A stretch of DNA of 64,000 nt from CAVVSD01 sp963757125. GTDB taxonomy: Bacteria; Actinomycetota; Thermoleophilia; Solirubrobacterales; Solirubrobacteraceae. Both the position numbers and the translations under genes were made by a program. Positions 63,036-64,000 of this stretch are shown one piece after another. The stretch is from the NCBI GenBank assembly GCA_963757125.1, contig CAVWQP010000009.1, forward strand, positions 310,001 to 374,000. Direction: 5' to 3'. Numbering within the stretch: position 1 is the first letter of the stretch; the number at the start of each line of letters is the position of its first letter. Under the pieces are notes generated by a model. It saw only the letters and a list, made by a program, of their open reading frames with translations, made no database searches and was not told where the DNA came from.

Positions 63036-64000
63036 TACCGGATGGCGACGCGGTAGATGCGGTCGTCGCCCGAGCTCGCGGAGCCGTAGCCGTCGCGGTT
63101 GCTCGTGCTGAACCACAGCGACCGCCCGCCGGGCGCGCGGACGACCGTGCGGATGCGCCCGTACCGGTTCTCGAACACCGAGGTGGGCGACCCCGCGCTC
63201 GCGCCGTTCAGCGGCACCTGCCAGAGCCGCGCCCCGCGCAGCGCGCCGACGTAGAGCGTGCTGCCGACGACGGCGTCGCCGCTGGGCGACGCCTCCGACG
63301 GGCTCCAGGTGACGAGCGGGTTGGTGTACCTCCCGCCCTGCGTGTCGCCGTCGCCCTCGACGTTGGGCCAGCCGTAGTTGTTGCCCTTCTGGATGAGGTT
63401 GATCTCGTCCTTGGTGTCCTGGCCGAACTCCGTCGCCCAGAGCCGGCCCGAGCTGTCCCAGCTCAGGCCCTGCACGTTGCGGTGGCCGTAGGACCAGACC
63501 GGCGAGCCGAACGGGTTGTCGCTCGGGACCGACCCGTCGGGGTTCACGCGCAGGATCTTGCCGTTCAGCGAGCTGCGGTCCTGGGCGTCCTGGCGGTTGC
63601 CCGCGTCGCCGGTGCCGATGTAGAGCTTGCCGTCGGGGCCGAAGGCGATCCGGCCGCCGTTGTGGTTGCCCGCGCGGTTGATGCCCTTGATCACCGTGCG
63701 GGAGCGGCCGCCGAGCTGGAAGCGCACCACGCGGTTGTCCCGCGAGCTCGTGTAGTAGGCGTAGACGAGCCGGTCGCGGGAGTAGTTCGGGGACACCGCG
63801 ATGCCGAGCAGGCCGCCCTCACCGAAGTTCTTGGCGACCCCGGGGATGGTCTTCACGGTGCGCGGCGTGCCGCCGTTCTTCGGGATGCGCTTGATCCGCC
63901 CGGTCGCGCGCTCGGAGACGAGCGCGTCGCCGTTCGGCAGGAAGGCGATGCCCCAGGGGACGTTGAGCCCCGACGCGATCTCGCGCGGCGATCCCAGCGC
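63035..64000 (-). CDS. PQQ-type sugar dehydrogenase, N-terminus cut by the window edge
   Basis: A ~320-residue C-terminal part of a second GSDH-family propeller: GEGGLLGIAVSPNYSRDRLV, RAGNHNGGRIAFGPDGKLY, YGHRNVQGLSWDSSGRLW, EINLIQKGNNYGWPNVEGDG. It is very similar to the neighbour at 61911-63035, so the two arose by tandem duplication. The reading frame continues to base 64000 with no stop, so the start lies outside. The one-base overlap with the downstream copy implies one operon. Confidence 0.9.
   Translation of the reverse strand, partial: ALGSPREIASGLNVPWGIAFLPNGDALVSERATGRIKRIPKNGGTPRTVKTIPGVAKNFGEGGLLGIAVSPNYSRDRLVYAYYTSSRDNRVVRFQLGGRSRTVIKGINRAGNHNGGRIAFGPDGKLYIGTGDAGNRQDAQDRSSLNGKILRVNPDGSVPSDNPFGSPVWSYGHRNVQGLSWDSSGRLWATEFGQDTKDEINLIQKGNNYGWPNVEGDGDTQGGRYTNPLVTWSPSEASPSGDAVVGSTLYVGALRGARLWQVPLNGASAGSPTSVFENRYGRIRTVVRAPGGRSLWFSTSNRDGYGSASSGDDRIYRVAIR

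Overview
The window is very GC-rich, densely packed DNA from an actinobacterium. The gene set suggests Thermoleophilia/Solirubrobacterales, an inference from gene content only: stand-alone LigD ligase and polymerase genes, large ATP-binding LuxR regulators, a protealysin-like M4 protease with an emfourin gene, many SDRs and flavin monooxygenases, and tandem PQQ-type sugar dehydrogenases. No rRNA, tRNA, CRISPR array or insertion sequence was recognised. No gene-free stretch exceeds 300 bases, and many neighbouring genes overlap by 1-20 nt.

Layout. 1-503: three tiny, translationally coupled, Cys-containing ORFs that look phage- or mobile-element-like. 520-1526: a TetR regulator and a VOC protein diverging from a perfect 9+9 bp palindrome. 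1539-5929: a DUF3500 protein, an SDR and an aromatic-ring-type FAD monooxygenase, with a divergent frameshifted IclR regulator. 6018-9913: a truncated paralogue fragment, a luciferase-like oxidoreductase, a DUF808 membrane protein, a frameshifted alpha/beta hydrolase and an SMP-30 lactonase.

9939-24801 is the most interesting region, a catabolic island. It holds an amidohydrolase, a Baeyer-Villiger monooxygenase, a flavin-dependent hydroxylase (frameshifted), two SDRs, a zinc-ribbon/metallo-beta-lactamase protein, an acyl-CoA dehydrogenase, a HyuA/HyuB pair whose HyuB carries an acetone-carboxylase-gamma-like zinc domain, a MetE-like protein, a RidA protein, a cupin and an FCD-type GntR regulator. 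An ATGTC(A/T)GACAT palindrome lies 15-40 nt upstream of the first gene of nearly every transcription unit here, three times perfectly, and in weaker form in front of gntR. This suggests one regulon controlled by that GntR protein. A plausible role is oxidation and ATP-dependent carboxylation of a ketone-type compound, but the substrate cannot be read from the sequence.

24903-41631 is mixed: a GGDEF protein (frameshifted), a MetE/UROD-like protein, a PhoD-like phosphatase and a phenylacetate-CoA-ligase-like enzyme diverging from a palindrome, split LigD ligase and polymerase genes, a CapA-like secreted protein, a DHA2 exporter, a PLP ammonia-lyase-like enzyme, a duplicated-domain secreted protein, an ion channel with an unusual filter, and a LAL-type LuxR regulator. 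41579-46848 is a second small catabolic cluster: hydroxylase, SDR, dehydroquinase-like protein, CBS protein, maleylacetate-reductase-like enzyme and MetE-like protein. 46932-64000 is mainly housekeeping and regulatory: glycogen phosphorylase, a decayed winged-helix gene, a low-complexity protein, a sigma factor, a P1 peptidase, a LysR/hydroxylase pair, a LacI regulator (frameshifted), Lon, the emfourin/M4/Lrp trio, an EamA transporter and two PQQ-type dehydrogenases, the last cut by the window edge.

At least seven genes are broken by single-base frameshifts. Because the reading frame stays conserved on both sides of each break, sequencing indels are as likely as true pseudogenes; affected entries are marked.
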